46,813 bases of DNA. Origin: Nemertoderma westbladi. Its lineage: Eukaryota > Xenacoelomorpha > Nemertodermatida > Nemertodermatidae. The notes under the pieces are model-generated. The model was not told the DNA's origin and made no database searches. It was given only the letters and a program-made list of their open reading frames with translations. The stretch lies in assembly GCA_032718475.1 (NCBI GenBank), contig JAUCBJ010009101.1, positions 1-46,813 on the forward strand, given 5' to 3'. The position numbers and the translations under genes are program-made. This document shows positions 29,770 through 39,804 of this stretch, piece after piece (position 1 is the stretch's first letter; every line of letters starts with the position of its first letter).

Positions 29770-30080
29770 ATTGCAAAATGAACAGATAAAATAGAAACGC
29801 GAGCAAAACTCAAAGTGAGAGAAATTTGTTCATTCTAACAGCTGCGAACAGTGCAAAAACAGCAAAATGATAAGATAAAGAAACGCGAGCAAAACTCAAA
29901 GTGAGCGAAATTTTTTCCTTCTAACAGTGCAAAATGAAAAAGAAACGAGAGCAAAACTCAAAGTGAGCGAAATTTGTTCATTCTACATGTAACAGTGCAA
30001 AATGAAAAACAAACGCGAGCAAAACTCAAAGTGTTCGAAATTTTTTCATTCCAACAGTGCAAAATGAAAAAGAAATGCGA
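29770..30080. repeat. ~70-bp tandem repeat, about four copies
   Basis: Units share AAACGCGAGCAAAACTCAAA, then GTGAGCGAAATTTTTTCATT and ACAGTGCAAAATGA. They belong to the CAGGG-ended element and abut the insertion site of the inner foldback element. Such subterminal repeats are typical transposase-binding regions, though that is inference here. Confidence 0.8.
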
Positions 30081-30709
30081 CTACCAGTCTGCTTTATATT
30101 ATTTACAGCGTTAATTGTAAATTTTATGAAAAACCATAATAAACCATAAAAAACCAATTTTTTCGCCTTTTTTTAAAAGTTGGTTAAACCAAAAAACCAT
30201 AAAAAACCAATGGTGAGAAAAACCATTGGTTGCCAACCCTGGCCCTACTGCAGTATTATCAGATTATACTTGATATTGAAGCTGTACTACAGTCAGACAG
30301 TACTTATAGTGTTATACAATTGTTCAGATTAGAATATGCACGAAATATAATACTTTATTAAAAAATTAACTCCGGCAATATTTTTACCGGAGCCGGAGAA
30401 GGAGCCGGAGGCCGGAGCTCCGATCGAGCCCTAGTAAGTATACAGTAGTTTAGGTTAGTAATAGTAATATACAGTAATGTAAATATTGCCATTTTATTTT
30501 GTAGTACTTATTTTTTTAATTAATCATAGCTTTCTTGCTAAGTCCGCAGACCAAATAGCTGAATAGGTACCAGTCTGCCACTGCCAGTCAGCCAGTATAG
30601 TGACGTAAATACGAATTTATGACCATAACTTGCTAACTTTCTGAACTTCGGTTCGGATTCGGTTCGGTTCGGCCCCATAAAGTGCCTTCTGTTGAACCCT
30701 ACTGCTGAA

Positions 30710-31027
30710 TGTCAATATTATTATACAATGGAATACCAGTACTGCAGTAATGGATTCCAATTCAATATTTCAGTATTTCCAAAGCTACTCCAAAAGTTGA
30801 ATTTTAAACTCTACTCTAAAAGTTGAATTTTAATAAAAAGTTGAATTTTAAAAAATAAAGTTGAAATTTCAACTCAGTTGAAAATAGAACTTCTCCCCGA
30901 CTGCCTAAAATGTGGGCGAATCGACATGGGGCGAAAAGGTCGAAGGGCGAATCGACCCGTACCCGATCCCGAACCCAATACCTGAATAGGCCTACTGGAA
31001 AACCGGGATCCCAGTGAAAAATCCAAT
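30710..31027. other. Intergenic repeats between nests
   Basis: Contains several copies of AAAGTTGAATTTTAA (30790-30880), then GGGCGAATCGACC and CCCGATCCCGAA motifs (30910-30990). The latter recur after 36250, so they flank the element at 31033-36244 and may belong to an older disrupted element. No gene. Confidence 0.5.
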
Positions 31028-31659
31028 CCCGGCAGTCGGTGAGAAGTCAAAAATTGGACTTCAAGTCCAATTTTAGACTTCAAGTCCAATTTTGGACTCC
31101 AAAGTCCAATATTGGACTTTAGTACAACTCCAAGTGTACCCATGCTGCCATACTGTATATCGGTATTTAAATCAAAACTGCATCCCGTATCAGTAGTACA
31201 GTACATATATATTACATAATTACAATGCAACATTATTTTAATGATCAAATTAATTATTATATGTATTATAAACAGGGATCGCACACGTACAGTCAGACAT
31301 TAGTAGTTACTTTTTGCGCTAGTGGTATAGCTTTGCGGTAGCCTTACTGCCTTAGCGGTGTATACCGCGGTAGCGTAGTTGAGTTATAGCTGTATACCCT
31401 ATTGAAAAGTTTTATTTTCTGCGCCGAACGCGGCGCCGGGTGCCAAAAATCCTGCGCCGGCTCTGAGCAAAACCACGCCGGGTGCAAAAAATCCTGCGCC
31501 GGCTCTGTGCAAAACCACGCCGGGTGCAAGAAATCCTGCGCCGGCTCTGTGCAAAACCACGCCGGGTGCAAAAAATCCTGCGCCGGCTCAGTGCAAACCA
31601 ACGCCCATGCCAGGTGCAAAAATCCTGCGCCGGCTCTGTGCAATGCAAAATGCAGCGCC

Positions 31660-32900
31660 GGGTGGAAAATAAAACATACAATCTGCCTGTTATACCAGTA
31701 GGCCTATACTGTACAGTACCTGTAGTTTATTCGGTTATCTATAATACTGCAGCTACACTAATCAATCCGAGTTTACTTAAACGAACGAAAGTTGTGGGTG
31801 GGTGAAATGAAAATAAGGATACAGAGACGGAAAACCTTAATAAAGACAAATGCAACAAGTACAGTAGGTACGTTGTTTTATTCCAAAAGTGTAACATTAC
31901 GAAACAACTACTTAAGAAACACTGCATGTAAATTTTTGTTGTCAAGTAAAGTGTACATTTTTTGAAATTACTCAAATGTTACAATATGAATTATAGAAAG
32001 AATATTAAAGACTACTTCAGTTGGCCTACAATAAATAGTCCTTGTATTTATGTACTGCGTTCTACTTTACTACATACTACGTAATGTGGTCCTATACGTC
32101 TATGCTACAGATACGGTATGTCTGAATGAATAATGACTAGCTGTATGTTATTGTTATGTTATTAATATCGCCAGAATAACAATAAAATATTAATTTTTGC
32201 ACATGTACGTACACGTACAGTAGATTAAAATAAAATGAACACATATCTGGCAAAGTACGCTAATAAGCGTATGTATGTACTATTGTAAGAAAAATACGGA
32301 TAATGGTATTCAGGTAAAATTAGTAAAATATTTAAAATTATAGTTTATTTACAGTACTTACAGTTGGTGCATGTTAATTATTAAAAAAAAATGAAATTAC
32401 AGTAAAATTAAATTAAAAACCGGCAAAGCATACTTACAGTAGGTTCAAGGGCTTCAACAACATACAGTACTAAAGGCAAAGATATTAATAAGGACAAGTT
32501 TACAATACTCTATAGGATACAACACAACAATACGTAGTTATACGGAAAATAAATTTGGTACCGCAGGTAGTACCGCATGTCGCATAAGTAAAATATTACT
32601 GCTGAAATAAAACGCGCAAAGTAAAGTAACTACAAAAGATAGGAAAACAATTAAACATAAAAAAACACTATTTTAAAATTTAACACAAAAAAATGTTTTT
32701 TTGGGATTGAAAAAATGAAAATAATAGGTACTGTAGCTAGATTTTAATAAAGATATCGTTGTATCAGAAAGATATCGCTTTCGCTACTGCCACGTGCCAC
32801 TTGGCGCACAGGAGTATCACTATATATTCATTTTAAGGGACATTTCGCAGTCTAGTCTATTTTTGAATATGCTCAATCATGGAGTACCAAGGGTATTACG
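31660..32900. other. AT-rich interior of TIR element, no gene
   Basis: No credible ORF or RNA gene. AT-rich with many TACAGTA-like motifs. Confidence 0.55.
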
Positions 32901-33470
32901 TGCATTAATTAACAACACTTTCCAGTAATGATAAAGGATTCAAAATGTTTACAACGCTGTCTGCAAAGTTGTTGCCTGTTAGCATTGGTGGAGTTAGGAA
33001 CGAAACTGGAAGAAATTACTTCGCTCAATTTTGTCAATCCCGTTGATAAACTTGTATGTTGTTATAAGGTCGGCTAGTACACGGCGATATATTAATATCG
33101 GTAGTTTGAGTGCAAGTAGTCGGTTTTCATGACAACTCAGCCAGCGATAGTACAACTGTACAAGGCGAGTGACCACACGTTGTTGTACTTGTTTAAGACG
33201 TTCAATATTTATCATGTAGGAGGAATGGCGAACAAACAACTGTGTCGTATTCAAGGAGAGGCCGACAAGGGATTTGTATAACAGGGTCAGAGGGTAAACA
33301 TCGGAGCTTCCAAATATGTAAAAGTTCTTCGTATTAAATGTACGACTCGCATGGCGCGGGCTGCAGTCTTTGTGCAGTGAGCTGTGATGCTGTGAAGGAC
33401 AAGTCTGGTGTAAATGTACTTCCAAAATCACGTTCCTCGGTTGCCGATAAAAGTGTCCGTCCATTCAGCC
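32900..33470 (-). pseudogene. LINE reverse transcriptase C-terminal fragment
   Basis: The minus-strand frame contains IERLKQVQQRVVTRLVQ followed by RLLALKLPILIYRRVLADL and ITTYKFINGIDKI. This is the conserved C-terminal region of CR1/Jockey-like LINE RTs (EkvQrra ... RLkaLkLpsLeyRR ... YKilng). A frameshift follows FFQFRS; the other frame continues NSTNANRQQ, also typical. It lacks the RT catalytic part. It is a dead fragment, probably inserted into or carried by the 31397-34352 element. Confidence 0.75.
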
Positions 33471-34035
33471 ATTCATTGTGTAAAACGTTGCTTGGGGATT
33501 TCTAGAACCTAGATGCTTGCATGACCTTGCACTTGGGGTCATTGAACTGCAATTTCCAATGGTTACACTTACACATGTGTGTCGGTAATAAATTGTTTCA
33601 TTATCAATAGTGCCATTGCCATAGTATAAGTCGTTTTGTTTTATTCACTGTTCAACTTATTCTGTCTGCCTGTTTTATTATATGTGCAGTTTTATTTATA
33701 CGCTTCTATGACAGCGGTGTCTCCATCCAAATAATATAATATAATATAAATATAGCTTATACTATACAGCAATATTAAGTAAATATATAAACTGACTATG
33801 ACCAATAGCAATAATGACTGATCAGCTGATAGCTGGAACTGTGATAGCCTACCTGCCTGCCTGCCTACTGCATAACCCAGTCTGCCAGTAACCTGATAAC
33901 AGCATAAGGTTAAATACGTAAATAAATGACCAGTTGCAGTCAGCCAGTGCTGCCGTATGAGTTTCCTTTCTGCCTCATGCATGGCCAGTTGTTATTGTGT
34001 TGCTGTGCTGTGCTGTGATGTCTGCTGTCTCAGTC
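33471..34035. other. No gene seen
   Basis: AT-rich interior of the TIR element up to its right arm; no coding or RNA signal. Confidence 0.5.
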
Positions 34036-34599
34036 TCACTGTCTGCCTGGTGCTAGGTTCGGCTGATTTCTGCGCCAGGCAAATATGTACGCCGGGTGTG
34101 CTGGGCTGATTCCTGCTCCGGCGCCGGGTCAATTTCTGCAGCGTCGACGCCGGGAATATTTCGACGCCTGCTGCGCCGAGCGCAGCATCTCTACCATTGG
34201 CAGTGCTCCGCCGGCCACGCCGGCGTAGCACATCTCTGCGCCGACCCTTCTGGCTCATTGCCTGGCGTAGCACATTTCTGCGCCAGCTCCCGGCGCAAGT
34301 TCTAGTGCTGCGCCGAACGTGCTCGGCGTACATGTAAAACTTTTCAATAGGGGCTGTATAGTTCATTCATACCCATACTGCCATACCTGTGGTAATTTCG
34401 TATGGCAAAAATAAGACTACTGTAAACTGTACTCTATTGCTATTATGTTATTGAGTTAATGTTTATTGACTAATTGTTTTGATTAGGTTCACCGTGTCAA
34501 GTACAATGCACACATCTCTGCATCTCCAACCAGACACTATATAACATTGGAGTTGGAGGTGTCTCATTCAGTCATTGGTTCCCCCAAGCTTGACACTAG

Positions 34600-34840
34600 A
34601 ACAAAGCCGCCTCCGATTTGCAGGACATCGCTTTAAGCCGTGAGGACCAGCCAGTGCACCTCATGGAGTGAATAAGCATGGTGGACAGCCCATGACTTTC
34701 TTGAGATGCATCTTTCTTACTGTCTTAAAGGACACTGCCCTTGAAGATGCGGATGATCTAGCAAATGTCATGGGTGATAAGGCTGTAAGAGTGTAAGGGA
34801 GTTGTGGAGGCGCACTTTTGTCAACAAGCCGGCACAGCAT
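34600..34840 (+). pseudogene. Decayed LINE-like pol fragment
   Basis: Short frames interrupted by frameshifts read RLRFAGHRF, then REDQPVHLM, later LKDTALEDADDLANVMGD and LWRRTFVNKPAQHS. These are familiar from the C-terminal end of degenerate LINE pol proteins. No single frame is intact. Confidence 0.55.
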
Positions 34841-34964
34841 TCTTAATACATAATAGGGCCTATACTGCTATATACAGATATATATAATGCAGCTGCAATG
34901 AATCATGCCGATTGTAGTAGTAGTATGTGGTGAGGTTATAGGGCTCCTACAATTGGTAAAGTCA

Positions 34965-35035
34965 AAAGTGGCCGTTTATTGTTTTAGTTAGAAAAGCCTG
35001 CCTCTGTAACCTGTTCCTTTCCCTCAATTGGTTTA
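34965..35035 (+). repeat. Dispersed ~62-bp repeat copy
   Basis: Contains GTTTATTGTTTTAGTTAG, CCTCTGTAACCTGTTCCTTT and CCCTCAATTGG; same family as 1137-1266. Confidence 0.75.
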
Positions 35036-35131
35036 TGATTATGACGTGTGTTACTTGTTACTTCTGTACTTATTATGTGGAGACCCCAACGCGTTAATCA
35101 GTTACTAATCCCATTTCATTATCCTGTTATC

Positions 35132-35854
35132 GCCAGACTGGAATCTCTATGTTCAGCACGCCTGAGGTGCGCCGGGCATAAAATAATTTGCGCCAACCGA
35201 TACTAAATTTACAGTACGCCTACCACAAAAATATGTCCCTAGCACATATAGCCTAAAATGTGCGCCAACAAAGAAAGTTTAGAAACTAATATTAATTACC
35301 TTATATCGTATTGAATTGAATTGAGTTTACTCTTTATACAGTAGTAAATAAGATATTTAGTAGGCCTAGATATACCAGTATACAAGATTACAAGAATACA
35401 AATTGTACACTTCAACAATAACAAAGTGAGAAATAACAGTTTGCTGTAAGAGTTTTAACAAATTACTATAAAAATACCAACAATAGGCTAACCACTAACT
35501 GACTAACCAGCATACAAGGATACCAATTGCAACAAATTACAGTACACTGTACGTACACTTCAACAATAACAAAGTGAGAAATAACAGTTGTAAGAGTTTT
35601 AACAAATTACTAGAAAAATACCAACAATAATAACATAGTAACTGGTTGAGTTTGAGTTAAATTGAGTTAATCTGATACATAGCTAGGTATGGCTGTATGG
35701 ACACTTCCCAGATTGAGAGCCTAGTTGGTCAACAACCTTACTAATTTCTACGCCAACACTTGCTTATATGCATTAGTTTCTGCGCCGGCTGCGCCGGCGC
35801 TTGCTTCTGTGCGCCAGAGATCTCCCTGAAAGTGCCGAGAGATTCCAGTCTGGT
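35132..35854. mobile_element. Short TIR element, GCGCC-rich near ends
   Basis: CCAGACTGGAATCTCT near the left end matches the inverted sequence at the right end (16 bp). A 6-bp repeat GTTATC lies directly outside both ends (35126-35131 and 35855-35860). GCGCC-rich stretches inside both ends resemble the arms of 31397-34352. The 6-bp TSD is unusual and the exact borders may be off by a base or two. Confidence 0.5.
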
Positions 35855-36249
35855 GTTATCCAGCTGTTTTATAATACCCTTCGTGTTGTATGGAAAAATT
35901 ATGCTTCATGCTTCAAAGTATGCTTCATGTACCTTTAAGTTCGATTCTCAATGTCACGTCCAAAATTGGACTTAAAGTCCAATATTGGACTTTTGTAAAA
36001 ATTCAAAGCCTTATAAAAAATGTTCCCCCTGGTGAATTTCAGGTCCCCCTGTTCAAAACTCTTATTTTTTGATATATTTTCGATTAAAGAAAAAAAATCC
36101 CGCCCGATCCTATTACCCAAGGCCCTGGAACAATTGGCTGATTTGAAGTCCAATATTGGACTCACAGAAGTCCAATTTTGGACTTGAACTGGAGTCGAAG
36201 TCCAATTTTGGACTCAAGTCCAATTTTTGACTTCTCACCGACTGCCCGG

Positions 36250-36757
36250 TCCCGATCCCGAATGCCCCAGTGAATTTTAACCGGGGGTGAATTTTTAGGG
36301 GGGTGGAAATTCTCTGCTACACCGGTCCGAATCCCGAAAAGTCTGATCCCGTTTAAACACTACAATGCCAAATGCACCTTCTTAAATATTCGAATACAGG
36401 GTAAACTGGCAGACTCCAGGGTAATTTGGGACATGGGGGAATTTGGGACAGGCTGGCTGGCTGGGGTAATTTGGGACAAGTATTTTCTTAACTGTGATTG
36501 CAGTCAGGCAGTGGGGTTTGGTGGGTTGCTTAAATTATAGGCCTACACTTAGCTTCAGACTTTATATGCCTATTTTAAAGTGTAAGGCTGTACGGTAAGG
36601 TGTTCGCTTTCAGGCATTTCGCCCTCTTGCAGCATACTGCAGTACTGGCAGACTGGAGAACTGCAGCAGCAGCAGATTAACACCTTACTCAAAGAGACGC
36701 AGCAGCAGCCACGCAGCATGTAGTCGTGGTCTGGTGCTATACATATATTCCATGACT
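36250..36757. other. Intergenic, no gene
   Basis: CCCGATCCCGAA-type repeats at the left (matching 30960-30990), then short GGGTAATTTGGGACA repeats near 36410-36480. No credible ORF. Confidence 0.5.
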
Positions 36758-36766
36758 CAGCTTAAA

Positions 36767-37717
36767 GGGTCCTACTAAATACTACAAAAAGCACAAAACG
36801 AGCACAAAAAAGCACAAAAAAGTCAAGAAAAGCACAAAAAAGCACAAGAAAAGCACAAAAAAAGCACAAAAAAAGCACAAAAAAAGTAAAAAAAAAGCAC
36901 AAAAAAGCAAACTGATAGCTGTTTATTGAGCTTGTAATAGAACAGATGATAGAAGCAATATCATGTAGTGCAGTAGTGTCTAGGCTACCGGAAGGATAAT
37001 CACATGTCCAGTATGCTTTCATGTCATATACCGGGTAGCTGCCAGTGAGTGAGTACCAGCACGAGCACTTACAGCCCTACCACGAGCACCGTAGTGCAAT
37101 ATCAGGCTAATGTCAGAATGTAAAGATGGTTCAATTCAAATATCAGGATAGAACTTATAATACCGGTACTGTAATAGACTTTGTTATTGTCACATTATGT
37201 CAACTTATCAGCGTTCTGGTTAATTACTTGTAACACTGCTATAAGTTTTATTCCCACTATTGCTATCATTTTATTATAAATAAACTCGAAACTCTGATTG
37301 CGGTGCTCTGTAATTTACTCTGTCAATTTACTGTAGTTTTATTAAGCTATTAATCTATACCGGTGCTGTATGTGTTTTATTATGTTTTTTTTATAGTGAT
37401 TTTAATTACAAATACACTTTGCAGTATTGTGGCCTTTACATACTGTAGGTCGGAACGTTGTGCAAATTAATCAATCATACGCGTATGGGTTACCTTCGTA
37501 TGTGGGAGGGGGTGGGGGGGGGGGGGGGGGTCTGTAACAATATCTCTCATATTTCCCCCCCCCCCCCCCCCCCCCCATGTCTCTTGATGTGAGAATGTTT
37601 TTTTGTGCTTTTTTGACTTTTTTTGTGCTTTTTTTTTTTACTTTTTTTGTGCTTTTTTTGCGCTTTTTTGTGCTTTTCTTGACTTTTTTGTGCTTTTTGT
37701 AGTATTTAGTACGACCC
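36767..37717. mobile_element. Foldback element with AAAAAGCACA arms
   Basis: Left end GGGTCCTACTAAATACTAC; right end the reverse complement of GGGTCGTACTAAATACTAC (one mismatch), flanked by an exact 9-bp duplication CAGCTTAAA (36758-36766 and 37718-37726). Inverted arms (36786-36910 and 37597-37700) are tandem repeats of AAAAAGCACA. The 951-bp element has no ORF of its own. The 9-bp TSD and repeat-built arms match the FB/MULE pattern and the 3696-25794 element. A G-run (37514-37530) and C-run (37555-37576) face each other inside. Confidence 0.85.
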
Positions 37718-37726
37718 CAGCTTAAA

Positions 37727-38025
37727 CAGATTAAGATGAAGGAAATTGAGACATGGGTAAGCGGAAGATCACTTTCATACATTTCAGCATTTTGCCCTCT
37801 AGCAGCAGACTGGAGAACTGCAGAGCAGACCAATTACCGACCCCACCAAGACACAGCAACACTGAGAAGTATCTCAGTATTGCTTATTCAGTTATTGCAT
37901 CTGCGATACTATATTGCGATACTACTTATTGCAATACTGAGATACTACAAAGAGCTCCAGATTTTTTCTAACTCATATTCTTCTATCTGTCTATGTCTAA
38001 TACTGTAATATGTCTAATCTAAAAT
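37727..38025. other. No gene seen
   Basis: Sequence between the foldback element and the LINE fragment. A 90-codon frame starts at 37736 but has no recognisable similarity. Confidence 0.45.
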
Positions 38026-39005
38026 ATGATCACATCTTGTTGTAAGATATTTGTAGATGATACGAAGATATACAGACAAATTTCTAGTACAGATGACATC
38101 AACTTCTTGCATGCAGACTTAAACCGGCTTGTTGAATGGGCAAACAAATGGCACTTCAGCACTTACAGACTACAGTTTAATTTTTCGAAGTGTAAAATAC
38201 TTCACCTTAGTCGTAAAAATCCATTAACGCCATACTACATGTCTAACACAGTTACAGAGTTATGGACTGATGGATGCAGTATGCGAAGAGAAAGACCTCG
38301 GTGTTACTTTTAGTTCCAATATGTCATTCTCCGCTCATTGTTCTAATATTGCTGCTCGTGTGACACATATTCTTAACTTAGTAAAACACGTTCACGTTTA
38401 TGGAACCGATAATGTTTACTAAGTTATATACTGATATAAGTCTATAATTCGTCCGCTACTCGAATATGGTACAGTTGTATGGTCACCGCACACCGCACCG
38501 TATCTTCAAAAGGATATCGAGCACAACAAGTGCAACACCGCGCAACCCGTATGGTACCTTCACTACAGCATCTGTCATATAAGGAGTGTCTTCATTCTGT
38601 CATTCACTTAAAATACCGACACTGATTTACAGACGAGCTAGAGCGGATATGATATCAACATACAAGTTTGTTCACAAACTTGATAACGTAGCGTAGACTA
38701 TAGTAACTTTTTTTGAACTCAGAAGCCAGCGTCACTCATATTCGACAAGAGGTTCATCACTGACATTGTACAAACAAAACACCGCAGGTCAACATCTGTT
38801 GCTGTTCCACACTAACAGTTTTGCGTCTCGTATGATAAACTTATGGTATATGTTGGATGAGAATGTCGTTAATGCTCGAGATTTTCATGGTAATCCTTGT
38901 GTAAACTTATTTAAAAATCGTCTTGATTGTGCCATGAAGTCCAAAATGAATATTTATAGTAGGATGGCTAAAACGTCTGTCCTTATCTGATCTGATCTGA
39001 TCTGA
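38026..39005 (+). pseudogene. 5'-truncated, frameshifted LINE with TGATC tail
   Basis: The first frame has KIFVDDTKIYRQISSTDDIN (RT catalytic VDD) and LNRLVEWANKW ... FNFSKCKILHLSRKNPL. After a frameshift the protein resumes as CEEKDLGVTFSSNMSFSAHC, then LLEYGTVVWSPHTAPYLQKD. The last part, 38766-38990, is the RT C-terminus (SFASRMINLWYMLDENVV). The copy ends in about five TGATC repeats (38982-39007), the microsatellite-like tail expected of CR1/Jockey-type LINEs. Everything upstream of the RT catalytic motif is missing and there are several frameshifts, so it is dead. Confidence 0.85.
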
Positions 39006-39049
39006 TCTGACGGTATCTGACACTTGTTCCACCTTGCAGCCTTGGTTCA

Positions 39050-39290
39050 AAGTCCACCTTGGTGTAGTGGTTATATTGAATTCACGTCTCGTGGAGGTTG
39101 TGGGTTCAATCCCGGCATGGGGGCCAAGGTAGTTTTCGTTTCGGCACGAATGTTTTTAAGGGTTTAACGAGGAATCTCTGCCTTGCATCCTTAAATGATA
39201 GCTAAATGAGTACTGGAGTTTCTGCCCATGTCAGCATGTGAAGTTTCCCCGGTATTCCCCTTAAACACGGGGGGGGGGGGGGTCAATATA
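39050..39290 (+). repeat. tRNA-derived SINE-like unit
   Basis: The head resembles a tRNA gene. An A-box-like CTTGGTGTAGTGGTTA is followed about 40 bp later by a good B box, GGGTTCAATCCC. The expected anticodon stem is poor and the sequence continues about 150 bp without tRNA character, so it is a SINE head rather than a tRNA gene. The right border is uncertain; a 14-G run (39269-39282) lies near it. Confidence 0.6.
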
Positions 39291-39403
39291 ACACCTCCCC
39301 TCTGAAACAACGATACTAACTGAAACGAACTAAAAGGAATTCAAATAAAATAAGCTATAAATTTTAAACTTGTTTTTAGCGGCTGGCGCCAAATTTTGAT
39401 GCC

Positions 39404-39712
39404 GGCCCATGTGAAGAATACCAGGATTTACCTTTTCGGTCGACTTTTATTGGAATTTTATATACGGTATGCAGATTTTAATTTTTTTTGTTTATCTTTA
39501 TTAAGTGTATTATAGAGAGCTTATTTATGGCTTATAACCTGTACATACAGACATATACTAATTCGTTTATTGTTTTGGTTAGATTCAGCCCTTCTGTAAC
39601 CTGTGTTTTTGGTGAAAACCTGGTATTCTTCACACGGGGGTAACTGCAAAGTGAAATATAACGGCAGAGAGTCTGGTATTCTTAGCCCATGTGAAGAATA
39701 CCAGAATACCTT
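39404..39712. repeat. Inverted repeats of GTGAAGAATACCAG
   Basis: GCCCATGTGAAGAATACCAGG at the left (first 20 bases of it shown by CCCATGTGAAGAATACCAGG) is inverted at 39615-39640 as CCTGGTATTCTTCACACGGG. A further copy at 39670-39701 forms a perfect 11-bp-stem hairpin (CTGGTATTCTT/AAGAATACCAG). This could be a small MITE; no clear TSD was found. Confidence 0.55.
39560..39606 (+). repeat. Dispersed ~62-bp repeat, partial copy
   Basis: GTTTATTGTTTTGGTTAGA followed by CTTCTGTAACCTGTG, lying within the inverted-repeat region. Confidence 0.6.
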
Positions 39713-39804
39713 ACTACTACATAATAGTACTTAACTAATTATTTATCAGCCTATTATTGCCACATGGGTGTGTGGGTGGATGGGAATGTGGGAAGGTGCC
39801 CGCT

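Larger units (their letters stand above)
27131..30241. mobile_element. hAT-like TIR element, middle layer of right stack
   Basis: Left end CAGGGATGGCAAAAACCATGG-like (first 12 bases CAGGGATGGCAA); right end the reverse complement of CAGGGTTGGCAACCAATGG. An exact 8-bp duplication GCCCTACT flanks it (27123-27130 and 30242-30249). CAGGG termini with 8-bp TSDs are characteristic of hAT elements. Inside both ends are inverted T/A-rich arrays of a GGTTTTTTAT-like unit. Without the nested element it would be about 1.05 kb. A 120-codon minus-strand frame near 27217-27579 has no recognisable similarity. Confidence 0.85.
26105..30433. mobile_element. hAT-like TIR element, outer layer of right stack
   Basis: Ends in TAGGGCTCGATCGGAG and its exact reverse complement, flanked by the 8-bp duplication GTAAGTAT (26097-26104 and 30434-30441), which fits nTnnnnAn. 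GGAGCC-rich subterminal repeats lie at both ends in the same orientation, paralleling the TTCGG repeats of the 3494-30701 element. Removing the inner insertion leaves about 1.2 kb. No transposase was found. Confidence 0.8.
3494..30701. mobile_element. Outermost nested hAT-like TIR element
   Basis: The ends are TAGGGCTCAACAGAAG on the left and the reverse complement of TAGGGTTCAACAGAAG on the right (one mismatch in 16). They are flanked by an exact 8-bp duplication CTGCTGAA at 3486-3493 and 30702-30709. The duplication fits the hAT preference nTnnnnAn. Subtracting the two later insertions (3696-25794 with its 9-bp TSD; 26105-30433 with its 8-bp TSD) leaves about 763 bp, a normal size for a non-autonomous element. 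TTCGG-rich subterminal repeats lie inside both ends in the same orientation. No transposase is seen. The TSD and TIR are direct observations; the hAT assignment is inferred from TSD length and pattern. Confidence 0.75.
31397..34352. mobile_element. TIR element with GCGCCGG-rich arms
   Basis: The termini CCCTATTGAAAAGTTTTA (18 bp) are perfectly inverted and flanked by the 8-bp duplication GCTGTATA (31389-31396 and 34353-34360). The left arm (31428-31660) holds about five units of about 43 bp containing AATCCTGCGCCGGCTCTGTG and AACCACGCCGGGTGCAA. The right arm (34040-34320) is a more scrambled GCGCCGG-rich block. The AT-rich middle carries a LINE fragment. ORFs such as the CTEPAQDF repeats come from the minisatellite. 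Confidence 0.8.
31033..36244. mobile_element. TIR element with GTCCAATTTTGGAC arms
   Basis: Left end CAGTCGGTGAGAAGTCAAAA and right end its exact reverse complement. Both arms continue as repeats of AAGTCCAATTTTGGACTT, itself nearly palindromic. A 5-bp duplication CCCGG flanks it (31028-31032 and 36245-36249), but the surroundings are C/G-rich, so this TSD is weaker evidence. After removing the two elements nested in it, about 1.5 kb remains. No transposase is visible; the superfamily is undetermined. Confidence 0.65.

Noticed and set aside
31344-31805. Repeat protein with CTEPAQDF or KILRRLCAKPR units
   Set aside because: Artefact of the ~43-bp GC-rich minisatellite arm; several frames on both strands are equally open.
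39050-39130. Genuine tRNA gene
   Set aside because: The B box is good, but the anticodon stem and acceptor pairing are poor and the unit continues as a SINE-like body.
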